Shown: positions 34,587 to 45,970 of the stretch, piece after piece
Position numbering within the stretch: the stretch's first letter is position 1
Layout: every line of letters begins with the position of its first letter
From: Phallusia fumigata
Lineage: Eukaryota; Chordata; Ascidiacea; Phlebobranchia; Ascidiidae
Reading direction: 5' to 3'
Length of the DNA stretch: 64,000 nucleotides
Assembly: GCA_008931825.1 (NCBI GenBank)
Contig: QXVZ01028825.1
Location: 1 to 64,000, forward strand
The notes under the pieces: generated by a model
What the model was told of the DNA's origin: nothing
Seen by the model: the letters and a program-made list of their open reading frames with translations, nothing else
The model's database searches: none
Translations under genes and position numbers: made by a program

Positions 34587-34759
34587 GTAAGTGAATATAC
34601 AAATTATATTAGGCGGGTGTTTAGTACAGTTAGGTAGAATACAACGGAAAGTAAACTTTTAAAGCCAAATCAGTATTGTGTTACGTTGGCAACAAAAATC
34701 TAAACGTGAAGTTTGTTAGTCGCAAGAAGCAAATAGTACAGGAAAACAAAAATTTTTTG

Positions 34760-35200
34760 GCGATTTTCTGAAGCTAAATTTGGTGAACACTTTCCTGGTG
34801 CTGCTCCGAATAGTAAGCATGGGCTGTTCGCAGAGATTTGCATGTTGCACTTGCTATTTTGCATGTCACGTATGTTGCGTTGACTATTCGGTTGTCAGCA
34901 TCTACAAAAGTGTCCTCATCAAAATATTAACGCCTTTTCCAAGAGCAAACGTTTAGCTAAGTAGGCCTAGTCTTATTAACAATCTCAAACTTATTTGCCA
35001 TGTTCATATGCATGGGAAATCTTACTCATAATATTAAGCTTAAGTACTCGAACTCGAATGCTGCTTTGTAGTTTTGTTGCAGATGTCTGTCCAACACCTT
35101 TCAGAATTATCATCGGGTTTAAAAACCCACAGCAGCAAAAGCAATAGAGGAATCTGGAACATGAACGTTATTCGAATCGACACACACTAAATGTAAGCAC
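34760..35200 (+). repeat. Module C copy with exon-like piece
   Basis: AACACTTTCCTGxTGCTGC, the octamer-like GATTTGCATGTTGCAC, GTGTCCxCATCAAAATATTAACG, then after TTTTGTTGCAG an exon-like piece ATGTCTGTCCAACACC ending in GAGGAATCTGG. The donor of later copies is not preserved here. Confidence 0.55.
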
Positions 35201-35836
35201 TTCTCTTGTCTTCGCATGATGACATATTAATACCATTTTAACCAGATTACATTATCATAGTTATCATACTGCCATATTGTTTTGGCTTTAGCGTTGGCCA
35301 TCCTAACATATGATGCAAATTCAGCTACGTTTTGCAGAAAAAACAGAAGTAGAGTATCCTGTCTTTGGAAGTTGACATATTTGAAGGTGAGATATTTGTC
35401 TGGTTGACGTCCTTCTGAATTGAAGTTTGATGATTTTCAAATGCCGTGAGACCATCCGCTGACTGCTCGACCGCCGCACGGACATTTAAACTGGAGAAAT
35501 GTGATAAATATATACATAAAACAGGCAAGGAAATCTATCCTAATGATTAGCTGGTGTTACATTATGTTAGATTTTAGATTCAGCATGTGAAGATAGTATA
35601 AGGTGCACTTATCCTGTCTTCGCATGTTGACATATTTAGACCTTCAATTAGATTTCATATGACCCTGAATAAATCCTTTGTACCTTAGTTTTTGTTAAGG
35701 AATGGAAAGAGTTCTTGTGTAGGAAGATGGAAAGGATAGTGGCTTCAAACTGACTTAAGTTGAGTAACTGGATTTTCGTTTTTGTCTCTGCCTAATCATT
35801 GTCAGACATATACTAATTGCGTTAATTTAGTTTCAG
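35201..35836 (+). repeat. R and S modules, decayed
   Basis: R at about 35,190 and 35,575-35,640 (GAAGATAGTATAAGGTGCAC, CTGTCTTCGCATGTTGACAT) and S at about 35,440-35,520 (CGACCGCCGCACGGACATTT). Exon-like pieces are truncated compared with 31-33 kb. Confidence 0.5.
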
Positions 35837-35973
35837 TGGACTGTGTTTCTGGGTGGGAAGAAAGGGGCGTTTGTAAACTGGGCTGAAACGCAACCTCTTT
35901 GTCGACTGGAATGGGAAGCGTTGGATCAGAGTTGGACGTATGATCTGAGATACAGGAAAATACAGGTTATGAG
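35837..35973 (+). CDS. Candidate exon, possible thrombospondin type 1 relic
   Basis: Acceptor AATTTAGTTTCAG, donor GAGGTAAGC. In phase 0 it is open for 45 codons (WTVFLGGKKGAFVNWAE to YDLRYRKIQVMR). In the shifted frame its start reads VDCVSGWEERGVCKLG, which fits a thrombospondin type 1 start (D-C-x-x-S-x-W-x-x-x-x-x-C), and the end has the R-Y-R-K-I look of such repeats. A single-copy segment within a repeat array is unusual. Either a real exon or a relic with one shift; the domain call is inference. Confidence 0.35.
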
Positions 35974-36149
35974 GTAAGCAACATAAACCAAATGTTACCA
36001 ACAGTTATGTTTCGTGCGTAATACTACGCTTTCGATGCCAAAGAACAAAAAAATCGATAGTTACAGAATAACTTTTGTACTTCAAACAGAAAAAAAACAT
36101 TAAAATGTTTATCTAAACGAGTCATATAAAAACAAAACAAAAAATACTG

Positions 36150-36430
36150 ACTGCGACCTGGAGATGTTTTTTGTTTCAAACACATGTGTCGGCAATGCTA
36201 AAAAAACTTCCTCTAGCTTCCGGCAAGGACTGTGGTGTCAGAAGTGGCAATCAAATTACGTCACGCCAATTCGAAAGAGCACATCTGTGACGTTTTAAAA
36301 GCAAGCGTTTTGATTGGTCGAGAAGGAAAAAGAAAAAGGCGAAGGGCATAAGCCGTGGCGCGTGTGATGTGTCATTCTTCTTTTGCAACTCGTATCGAAG
36401 GTAGTGAAGGGTACACGGTCCAAAAAAGAC
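36150..36430 (+). repeat. Repeat module P copy 2
   Basis: GCGACCTGGAGATG, GCTTCCGGCAAGGACTGTGG, CAATCAAATTACGTCACGCC, TGTGACGTTTTAAAAGCAAG and TTTTGATTGGTCGAG in the same order and spacing as at 31.1 kb. Shorter because the TTTGCCTCACGCAACTAATC segment is missing. Confidence 0.55.
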
Positions 36431-37540
36431 TCGCCAGCGGCAAGTTAACAGGTGACTTTATTATTGTAAACGAACTTTTTCGGTGTTGATAAAAAAGTGA
36501 TCTAGGGTGCACACTGGTTTTCTTTTCAATCAATACTGAAATGTGATTTGTTTTGTAAGTTTGAACCCCATTAATATTGTACACGGTGCTGCTGTTCGAC
36601 CATTTGCTTTCAGATCCTAGTGGGGCTTCTTTTCACTGCATCTGTAAGTTACTCGACCGCAACCCTTGCATTTTACCTGGAAATTACTTCTTGTGCAACA
36701 AGGGACTTTACAGAAAAAGGGCAAGTAAAAGTTGATCATCCAACTAGCATTAAATTAAACTAGTATCGGTCGAGTACGGGAGGAAAGTATAACGTCCCAT
36801 AAACACACTTTTTAATAAGTTGTAATTTTACGTATGGTGTCAAATTTCTGTTAGTGCTTCTGCTTTTTTACAGAAAAAAGATAACTTAATTAGAATTCTC
36901 GTATATTGATTATAGCACGCAAGTATGCTGTCTTTGCAACTTGACATATTCAAAGGTGAGTTGTTGTAAGCTGGGTAGTATATCTGGTTGAATTTATTTG
37001 AACGTTTTGCTTCAGGTTATCGTCGTGTGGCTTTCAGATCGATGCTGTGATGCCATACGCTGATTGTTTGACCGCCACCCGGACAATTCGATTAAAGAAA
37101 GAATGGCGGTAAGAATACCTAATGATTAGCTGGTGTTATATTGTCTTAGATTTTGCATGTTTACAAATTAGACCTTTAAGTAGATTGCATATGACTTCGA
37201 ATGAATTTTCAAAGTTCTTATGAGTTCGAGTGGAAGAGAAGCAAGTTGTAAAGGACAACGACTTCCATCAGAAGTTGAGTAACCGGATTTTCGTTTATAT
37301 CTCTGCTTAATTATTATGAAACATATATAGTGCCCATAGGTGTCTATGCATATTCATACAACCATATGCTTTCGGATTTAGATATAGACAACTTAAAATA
37401 TGATGCAAGTTCAACATTAACATTTCGGTTTTAGTGTTGTTATCTAAGCTGACTAAAAGCAACTTTCTTACACCGGCTATTATTTAGCCCTGTATATATG
37501 TGTTTAAACGCGCTGACTAAAATCAAACTAGGTTTCGTGA
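36431..37540 (+). repeat. Q, R, S modules after P copy 2
   Basis: Repeats the P-Q-R-S order of 31.1-32.2 kb. The Q exon-like piece at about 36,616-36,723 is open in one frame (GASFHCICKLLDRNPCILPG). R at 36,770-36,960 keeps TTGACATATTCAAAGGTGAG as donor. S at about 36,970-37,110. Confidence 0.55.
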
Positions 37541-38335
37541 ACACTTTCCTGTTGCTGCAACGAATAGCGAGCCCGTTGTTGACTTTTGCATGATGATTTG
37601 CATGTTGCACCTGCTATTTTGCTTGTCACGTGTGTTCCGTTGCATATTCGATTGTCGGCAACAGTAGAAGTGTCCACATTAAACTATTAATAAATTCTCC
37701 ATTGCAAAACCGTTTAAATCACAAAAGACTTGAAAAATAAACTTGTAGGTCAGCAACCTATGCTTTAAATATGCAGCAAAACCAATATAAGCAGTACTAT
37801 CATAATAATATTAACGCATTTACTGTATCGAAATGCGCGAGGAACCTTTTACCGTAAATCTCGTTAGGCTTATCCGTAAATTTAAATGCTGTTGTTGGTA
37901 TCTGGAAGATCCGCTAACAAGAGCAATGGATGGATCTGATCAGATGCATCAAATGCCAAATGTAAGTAAACAAGTATGTTCATTTGCTTTTTTTTTCTTC
38001 GTTCTTCTTTGTTTGTTCCCCTCGTTTAGTGAAGTAAGTCGTTCAAATTTCCACACATGCGTAACAATGAAAAAAACAGTAATATTTAATAGAGTGAATC
38101 TCGTAGAATCCCTTCTTTTGTAGTTTGCACAATGCAAAGTATTTGAAAGTGTTTTTTGACGTTTAGTTGGATTCACCTGTAATCACCTTTTTAGTACGAA
38201 TTGTTTATTTTCTATTGCCATGCCCTTCAATTCATTCATACCAAGTTCGAAATCGAATATTTCAAAATGCAAAATTGACGAGTTTACGTCCCAGCGCAGC
38301 GCGAAGTGACGCAGCGCTTGGCGGTTGGTATTAGT
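37541..38335 (+). repeat. Module C, D and G copies
   Basis: C: GATTTGCATGTTGCACCTGC, GTCACGTGTGTTCCGTTG, CATTTACTGTATCGAAATGCG, then AAATGTAAGTAAAC donor at about 37,959. D follows with AGTGAAGTAAGTCGTTC. A G+C-rich stretch at 38,280-38,330 (CGCAGCGCGAAGTGACGCAG) belongs to module G, seen also at 48.1, 55.6, 58.8 and 62.9 kb. Confidence 0.5.
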
Positions 38336-39010
38336 CATCTACTTTGCGCATAACGGGCGTTTGTTTGTGGGGTCGGTTTATTTTTTTCTTTTCCTTTTTT
38401 TACTCTGCACCTTATGATTACAAATGATATGTTTGGTGGATTGGCATAAAGCTTATTTAGCTGGTAGATATGATTATGGAGTTGTGCCATCTGTTTCGTT
38501 TGACCCCATAGCCCCAGTTACCTTCCTAGCCCCAAAAGAGTCGAGCGTTTTTTAAACGTGATGCATGCTTGTTTCTGTGATGATAGGGTTACATAAGTGA
38601 AAAGGTGAAAGGTTAGATAGAATATGAACCATTGTCCAGTTCAATTGAGCTTCAAGGTAGTGGTTCAAGTCGTGCATTGTGGTGTAAGGAATGTATTTTA
38701 CCCTGTAGCCCAACTAGCCCCCTAACATGTGTCAATTTACTAAGCAATATCTAAGTTGTATAAAATTTGAGCAGTGTGTGTAGGTTGCCATTGTGGTGCA
38801 TTGATTTCTTTGTCTCGCCTAATAGCCACCGGCAGTTACCCCTCCAGCAGTCTTAAGTGTGCCAAATTACCAAACAACGTCTGAATTAGATAAAATTTTT
38901 ACAATTAGTTTAATATACCCTTGTGAGGTATTGATTTTTTTGTTTAAAACCATAGCCCCAGCAATTACCCCACACGACCTCAACAATTGGTCAAATTACC
39001 ATAAACAAGG
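38336..39010 (+). repeat. Module M copy 2 with minisatellite
   Basis: T-rich tract, CTCTGCACCTTATG, then four degenerate units of about 120-130 bp, each with CCCCAG-GTTACCCC, GTGTCAAATTACTAAxCAA and TGTGGTGxATTGAT. Confidence 0.6.
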
Positions 39011-40330
39011 CAGAAACAATCTGGTCATATAAAGCTTATATTGAATGTTGAATATGAATCGCCAATAATAGTGAAGTCACCCATAAGGAATTCTTATACA
39101 TAGGCATTTAGCTATGTTGTGTACTGTTAATGTTCTGATGCGGGCCACATTAATAGTCAAGCGGGCCGCAAGATTCCCCACCCTGGTATAAATTACGATG
39201 TAAATTTGTGTATTGTAAACGCAATAACTCCTATCGCGTAGTGACTCGTGAGGGATTGACATGTTTCATAACAGACGCCGCCCGCGGTTTGTATCATACC
39301 ACTGCTTCTCGTATAAAACAGACTTTCTCTCGTGATCCTTGGCACTATTCAGTTCGTAAAAATCGAACTGTGTTTGCGCACTGGTAGCAAAAATGCGTTT
39401 GCTACACCACACTGTAAAATACGGTGCGCTACAACAACGATGCTTATATTTACAGTAGTTCTCTGCTGTAAATTCGTATTAATATATTTTTTTGACAAAA
39501 GGTAAAGTGTTGCTGAATTTGTATCGCATCACTTAACCCGCGTTAGAAATGGTCGTTTAGAGTTTGTAGTCCGGTTTGTTGCAGCTCGGCCAAAGGTTAC
39601 TGCAGCCCAACCCTTTTGGTTAGTGTGTGGGGTTTTAATCACATGGTTTTTAACACACTGAATGTGTTAAATGCACTGGTTTGAAATTTAAGGGTGTGGG
39701 AACTCGTAAGTTTATGCTTGCAGAATGTTATAAAATTCCAAGATAATTAGTGACCCAATGTAATGCGAATATGGAATGTATATCGTATGTAACAAATATT
39801 TACGTGTGGAAAATATCATTTAAGGGGTCGTGGTGTATCTGTAATGGCAATATGTAGAACGCCACCTCCAGTTTTTGATGTTCAAAGAAGGAAATATATT
39901 ATTAATCTTCATTTCTAGATTTAAGTTGAAGTTAATAGGAATTTATGTCTACACTAGAGAAATTATGTAACAGGGATGGTTTAGAGTGCACGGTTGACCG
40001 CCCTTGTACTTCAATCACATTATTTGCTCCATCAAATTTCGATAAGATTGATGCGTATAAAAGACAGCGATCGGTTTGACATTTCTGGCTTAGTGGTTGA
40101 TTGTGGCTTCCTCAAGTGGATCACTTTTTAAACAATTTCTGATTGGGATAAAATAGCAATGGTTTGTGTGGAAAATATCATAGCGGTTGTACGTCGTAGC
40201 ATATGTGTCATGACAATATGGAGAACGCCACCTCTAGTATTTGATGTACTCATTCAAGCCAGTATATTATTAATTTTGTTGCGTACTTAATAGATCGTTA
40301 CTTTTTGCGCTGACATTTCTGCGTTTTTCT
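39011..40330 (+). repeat. Module E and the start of an A module
   Basis: Pieces shared with 48.4-49.2, 55.9-56.6 and 60.1-60.6 kb: CCGCGTTxGAAA, TTTGTAGTCCGGTTTGxTGCAGC, GACAATATGGAGAACGCCACCTC, and the A-module hairpin AACAGGGATGGTTTAGAGTGC with CCGCCCTTGT. No coding signal. Confidence 0.5.
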
Positions 40331-40850
40331 ACCAGAACTTCATACCAGCATCGCTTGCAGAAGACCATCATTGCCTGCTTGGATCGGACGACTTAATGCA
40401 AAACAAGAGATTTCAACTATAATGTGTAGTTTGGAATATAAGCGTTTTTCAAGGTTGCATTAAGCTATACCAAACAACAAATATATAAAAATTAATATTA
40501 TTGCATGAATTAGATATAATTTTACAACATCGGACCTGTAACAAAATATAAATTGGAGTGCAAACTTTTGGACCTAAACCGAAATGTAATTTGTTGTTTT
40601 GTAAGTTTTTATCAAACGAAATAGTATTGCTGTTAAATCATTTTGTTTCAGGTAATATGTAGCTTCTGATTAATGTTTCCAGACTATCTATCGATGGTTC
40701 GAACCGTCTCGGAAACGTAATCCAATATTTCTCGTAAAACAGGCAAGTAAATCTAACTGAAGATCAACTTCTGTACCTATACCGAATTGTAATTTGTTGT
40801 TCGGTAACTTTGGACACCTCAATAGCGCTCTTGGATCATTTTGCTTCCAG
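40331..40850 (+). repeat. A exon-like piece and Q-type modules
   Basis: A exon-like piece at about 40,336-40,415 (AACTTCATACCAGCATCGC to GGATCGGACGACTTAA) with a disrupted frame. Then Q-type pieces with GGTGCAxACT, CGAAATGTAATTTGTTGTT and TGTTTCAGG or GCTTCCAGG acceptors. Confidence 0.5.
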
Positions 40851-40967
40851 GTACTTATACGGGTTCTGTTCACCACAACCATACTTCTTCGGCGCCACAA
40901 CATTGTCCATGCAGACCCTGGGGAAATCCTTACAATTGCGAAATGACACCATGCACAAAACAGGCCA
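40851..40967 (+). pseudogene. Q-type exon relic resembling the end of a thrombospondin type 1 repeat
   Basis: After TTTTGCTTCCAG, a 117-nt segment open in one frame and phase 1 at both ends: TYTGSVHHNHTSS then QHCPCRPWGNPYNCEMTPCT. The spacing C-P-x9-C-x3-P-C is that of the end of thrombospondin type 1 repeats. A second copy at 43,919-44,046 keeps EHCPCRPSGNSLNCNIRLCT. The donor GTGAAAG is weak. Family assignment is inference from cysteine spacing only. Confidence 0.35.
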
Positions 40968-41880
40968 GTGAAAGCTGATTTTATAACTAGCATTAAATTC
41001 AATAAGTTTTAGGTCTTGCATGGGAAGACAGTATGAAGTTCACTTATTTTGCCTTTCCAAATTCACAAATCTAAATGCGTTGTGAACTAGATTATATATC
41101 GCCTTGTATTTCTTATGTTGTTTTTCTTTATTTCGCAGCATATGAAACCGAAGGGGTGTCCTCGAGTATTCAAGTACGACAGAAACACATTTCCGCAAGT
41201 TAAACGTGTCGAATGCATCTTTATACTTTTACATGAAAATATCGGGCAATGTGGTATTTTGCGACATTAACATTTTTGCTTTTGTTATGTAGGTAACACA
41301 TATAGTATACTGTTGAAACGTACCATCACCGCACATTTGTAAAGAAACATCGTACATACGGAGAAGGCTTCGGTGAAATTCTTCAAGTACAACATGGAAC
41401 AGAAAACGGGCGAGTATAAAATTTGTTTAAACAACTGTAAATTCAATTATATTGAAGTCGGTTTGGGAAGACAGTATAACGTGCACTTATCCTGTCTTCG
41501 CGTGCGCTGTAAACTAGGTTACATATCGCATATTGAAACATGTTTTAAACTAACGTTGCATAGCGCGTAAAATTTCCAGTAATGCTTCTGATTTGTTTCG
41601 CAGAAGAGTTCTCCTGTATTCGGGTGCGAGAGAACAAGATGGAAATAAGTTGAGATTGCTCGACTTTCATTGACGTGTAATGACTGTCAAACAAAAACCG
41701 TTGGTGGGTGCAACGTTTTTTTACAATCAATTGATGTTTCGACTTTTGTGTCAGTAAATACATGCGAAAATTACTTAATACCTACCATATAAAGGTAAAG
41801 CAGGATTGCGGTTAAAAACGTCGCGTTTTTCTGATATAGGTGATGCCCAGCATCAAACGTACAAAATATTAAAATAAATA
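40968..41880 (+). repeat. R modules
   Basis: Two R copies at about 41,020-41,200 and 41,460-41,620, the second with a perfect hairpin GGAAGACAG-TATAACGTGCACTTATC-CTGTCTTCG. Exon-like pieces after TTTCGCAG are decayed. Confidence 0.55.
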
Positions 41881-42690
41881 TAATTTCGTAAACACTTCAC
41901 TGTTGCTGCGACGAATAGCGAACCCGGTGATGGTTTTTGCATGATGATTTGCATGTTGCACCTGCTTTTTTTCTTGTCACGTTTGTTCCGTTGAACATCC
42001 GGTTGTCAATATCGGTGGAAGTGTACACATAAAATTAATTCACCCAAGCAAAACCAAACTGTTAAGGTCAAAAAAGGCATGGAATGTTAAGTAAAAAAAA
42101 AACAGTAAACCAGCAGTCTATACTAACATTAATGTTAACGCATTTAATGCATTGGAATCCGCGAGGAACCTTACACCTTGTATTTTGTGAGGGTTGTACA
42201 TTAAACTTGAATGCTGTTGTTAGTTTTGTTGCAGATTTGTTTCCTAAAGAGTGGTCTGGAATAATAAACGGATTGGAAAAGCTGCAATAATAGAAGCGAT
42301 GGAGGAATCTGGTTGTTGATACGCATGATCCTGATCAGATGCATCACATGACAAATGTAAGTAAATGTGCTTCCTTTTCATTTTTTTCTATCTAACTCCG
42401 GTTGGTTTCCACCCTTTTGTCAAGAAAGTTGTTTAAATTTCTTGCGCTGTAACTTTTGACCCCAGTTGACCCGTCTGTTCACTTACATGCCCTAAAAACG
42501 TAAACATTTTAAAACAGCAATATTTATCGAAGTAAGCCACCTTGACGTTTCCTTTTTTAGAGTTGATACAATGCAAACCCAGACTGTTCTGCAGGCAGTT
42601 GTATTAGATACACTGGCCTTTATTCGGGGCGACCATGCGGGCGTTTCGCTGACTAAATCAAGCAGTAAATGTGCAGTGGTGACTTTAAAT
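41881..42690 (+). repeat. Module C with exon-like piece
   Basis: CACTTCACTGTTGCTGCGAC, GATTTGCATGTTGCACCTGC, ATTTAATGCATTGGAATCCG, then TTTTGTTGCAG and an exon-like piece at about 42,235-42,355 ending ACAAATGTAAGTAAAT. In the other copies the same block is about 470 bp. Confidence 0.55.
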
Positions 42691-43265
42691 ACGGATTCCC
42701 TGAAGGGGAGACAGACTCACTCCGTTAGTTTTTTTTCTTTTATTTTTTGTCATCCCCTGCAGCTTGTCCATGCACATGAAATGTTTGGTGGATTTAGATG
42801 AAACTTTCACAGCAGGAACATGTGTTAATGTAGTTCTGTTTCGTTTGACCCCATAACCCCAAAGAGTAAAACGTTTTTTTAAACGTTTTGCATGCTTACA
42901 AACACCACAAACGGAAAGTTTCTGCGATAATAAAGTTATATAAGTAAAGAGTGAGGACGCCGCCTACAGAAGTGAAAGCTTGGATAAAAAATGAACCGAC
43001 GGTCCCAGTTGAATTGTACTTTAGTGTGTGGTAGTTGAATTTGGGGTTGTCACTAAGTGAGCACTGGGTTAGTGGTTTTCTTGTGGCTCCCTCTAGTAAG
43101 TGACTTTTCAAACAGTCTCTGTGGTATATCTCTCTTTGCATAATTTATCTTGTAGCCACAGCGGTTACCTACTAGCCCCCTAAAATGTGTCAAATTACTA
43201 AACGCTGTTTGAATTGTATGAAATTTGGACACTGTGTCTAACATGGCATTGTGGTGTATTGATTT
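42691..43265 (+). repeat. Module M copy 3
   Basis: ATTCCCTGAAGGGGAGACAG, T-rich tract, CCTGCAGCTTGTCCATGCAC, AACTTTCACAGCAGGAAC, and about three minisatellite units. Confidence 0.6.
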
Positions 43266-43439
43266 GACAGACGCAGCCAAGCGTTTTATACCACTGCTAT
43301 ACGTATGTTATGCGAAATTTCTGTAAAAAATCAAGTTGCAATTGGGCAATGGTAGCCGAAATGCCATTGCTACATCACGCTGCAAAAACGATGCGTTAGA
43401 GTTGCTCAGGAAAACTCTTGAACTCCGGATACATGTATT

Positions 43440-43595
43440 CTATTATGTTACAAGTCAGCAAGCCTTGTGGTGTCGCAAGCGCAAATCCAATTACGCCACG
43501 TTACGCCAACTCGAACTCCATGGTTTTGGGCGCTTTGCCCCTCGCAGCTAATCAAACTTCTTCAAACCCAACTAGGGTCTTTGCTTCTGATCTGT
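43440..43595 (+). repeat. Repeat module P copy 3 (left half)
   Basis: AGCAAGCCTTGTGGTGTCGC, CAAATCCAATTACGCCACG, CGCTTTGCCCCTCGCAGCTAAT. The CRE/CCAAT half is missing. Confidence 0.5.
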
Positions 43596-45050
43596 TATCG
43601 AAATGTAATTTGTAGGATAGTAAGATTAGTGAATTATTTTTTTTCATTTTCAGGTCCTCGGGTGGTTTCTGATTAAAGTTTCCAGACTATATATTGGTTG
43701 CTCGATTGCCGCCTTAACATTTTTGGCTGTAGAAACTTTTCCATATAACAGGCAAGTAAGTCGTAAAATTCATGGAAATCTATAACTGGTATATTTAGAA
43801 GTAAACTAGGGTGCACACTGGTTTGCTTCTGAACATATACCGAATTTTAATTTGTTGTTTGTAAGTTTGAACAACTTGTCAAGTGCACAGTACTGCTGTT
43901 GGATCATTTCGCTTTTAGGTACTCGCATGACGTCTGTTCACTGCAACCATATGCTGCTCGACCGCCACCGGACATTTAAACTGGAACATTGTCCATGCAG
44001 ACCCTCAGGAAATTCTTTGAATTGCAACATCAGACTGTGCACAAAATAGGCAAGTGAAAGTTGATCTTATAATTAGCATTGGGTTTAATAGGAATGGAAA
44101 AACAGTATAACGTGCACTTATCCTGTCTTTCCGATTTGACATGTATAAATGTGTTGCGAACATACTGCGTTGAATTACTCAGACATCGTATTCAAGGGAA
44201 ACGTTCCGCCACTATTGTACGAACGATGAGGGTTAATAGTGAAATAGGGCAGAAAACAGGCGAATTACCTGCAAAACTATTTTATGTCATGCATGAGAAG
44301 ACGATGGAACGGGCACTTACTCCATCGCATGTAGACATATTGAAACATGTTGTGAACCAGGTTACGTACCGCATAGAATTCCCGGTACTGCTTCTGCTTG
44401 TTTTGCAGAAGAGAAATTGAACGTCATGTCGTAATTACTGTCAAACATACTCCCCCGGTAGGTGCAATCTTTTTTGCATTGAATTGCGTTATGTGCAATA
44501 ACACAAATTAGTTGTTTCGGTGTAAATATAAATATACTAAAGCTTACTAATACTTAATAGTGTATAATGTTTCTGTAACATGTTAAACGTCGTTTTGCTG
44601 CATAACTGACGACTCAGACCGAGTTTTTTTAATTGCAGAGCGCTCGCTGCGGGGCAGGAACGTATAATGTTTTAAAAACTTAGACTGGGCGTCAAGTGTG
44701 CAAAACGTCCCGTCTACCAAATGAATTTCGAAGCTTTCTAAAATGTTCGAGAAATTCTCGATATCACATTAATGCTTGTTTTTTGTGTTGCAGATTTTCG
44801 TCAAACTGTTTCGATCGACTAAACCGCTTTTCATTCCAAAATGTGAAAAACGTTCCATGTTTCAGAAGGATCCAAAAGTGTAAGTATACTTCACTCACTA
44901 GGAATAGATTAGAATACAATAGAAATCGCTGAAGGCAAAGAAGTGTTGTGCAAGCTGCTAAAACGACACGTTTTGCTAATAATTGGCCAATTGAGTTTGA
45001 ATAATGTGTGGTTTGTGAAGTTGCAATAAGTCATACAAAGAACTTAACGT
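43596..45050 (+). repeat. S, Q, R and other modules
   Basis: S at about 43,650-43,760; Q with the thrombospondin-like relic at 43,919-44,046; R at 44,097 and 44,289. At 44,793-44,880 a segment between GTGTTGCAG and AAGTGTAAGT is open (IFVKLFRSTKPLFIPKCEKR), similar in position to 34,518 but not in sequence. No convincing gene. Confidence 0.45.
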
Positions 45051-45654
45051 TTGTACATTAATATCCTGTTATTTTGCTTGTCACGTGTGTTCCGTTCAAC
45101 ATTCGGTTGCCAGCATCGGTAGAAGTGTCCACATCAAAATATTAACGAATTCCCCAAAGCAAAAAAAAGACTGACCCAAAGCACTAACAAAACCAATGAA
45201 GGAATCTGGTTGATATGCGTGATCGTCAACAGAACAATCACATGCCAAATGTAAGTAAATAACCGCCTAGGTATAAACATGTGCTTCGATAACTTCTATT
45301 ATAGGTTCCCCTTCGAAATGTTTTATAAGGTTGTCTGTTTTTTTGTTCTTTGTTTTTTTTCTATTCTTTTTTATGTCTCACGCCGCTTTGTTACCACCGT
45401 TCGATCAAAAAGTCGAATTTCTTTAAATTTGCAAGTATGATAGATGGGTACAAAATGAGACCTTCGTTGTTTACGAAATGTTACGTCTCCGATTTCGGTA
45501 TAAACCCGTTAGGGGGTCGTTTAGAAGGTGAGCTAGATAAAAGCGCTTTGAAACAGGTATCATGTAGAAAATCGCAGTAATGTCTTCGATTCCGGCTTAA
45601 ACGCTTATGATTGTTTGGACAAAGTCCACATTCCGCTACAAGGGCATTTTATAA
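45051..45654 (+). repeat. Module C fragment and spacer
   Basis: GCTTGTCACGTGTGTTCCG, GTGTCCACATCAAAATATTA and a GCCAAATGTAAGTAAAT donor, with most of the exon-like piece deleted. The remainder is unassigned. Confidence 0.45.
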
Positions 45655-45970
45655 ACTGTACTTCACGACCTAAAGATTATTGTTTCAAACGGGTGCAGTG
45701 CAAAAGACTTCCTCCAGTTCCGACAAGCACTGATGTCACAAGCGCATAATCAAATCATACCACGTCACCCCAATTCGACCGCCACGTTTTTAGGCGCTTT
45801 GCCCCTCGCAGCTAATAATCGGTGACGTTTCAAATGCAAGCGTTTTGATTGGTCGTGAAAAAAAGAAAAAATGAAACTACGTGGTTCTGGAGGGTGCGTT
45901 TTCATTCTTCATTTGTAACTCGTGTCGAAGGTAGCGTTGTAAATGGGGAGCGAACCACAGACGACTCACA
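45655..45970 (+). repeat. Repeat module P copy 4
   Basis: CACGACCTAAAGATTATTG, TCCGACAAGCACTGATGTC, CAATTCGACCGCCACG, then GGTGACGTTTCAAATGCAAG and TTTTGATTGGTCG. CRE-like and inverted CCAAT boxes keep the spacing of copies 1 and 2. Confidence 0.55.

Noticed and set aside
40685-40705. GGTTCGAACC, resembling a tRNA B box
   Set aside because: No A box at the right distance and no cloverleaf arms could be drawn.
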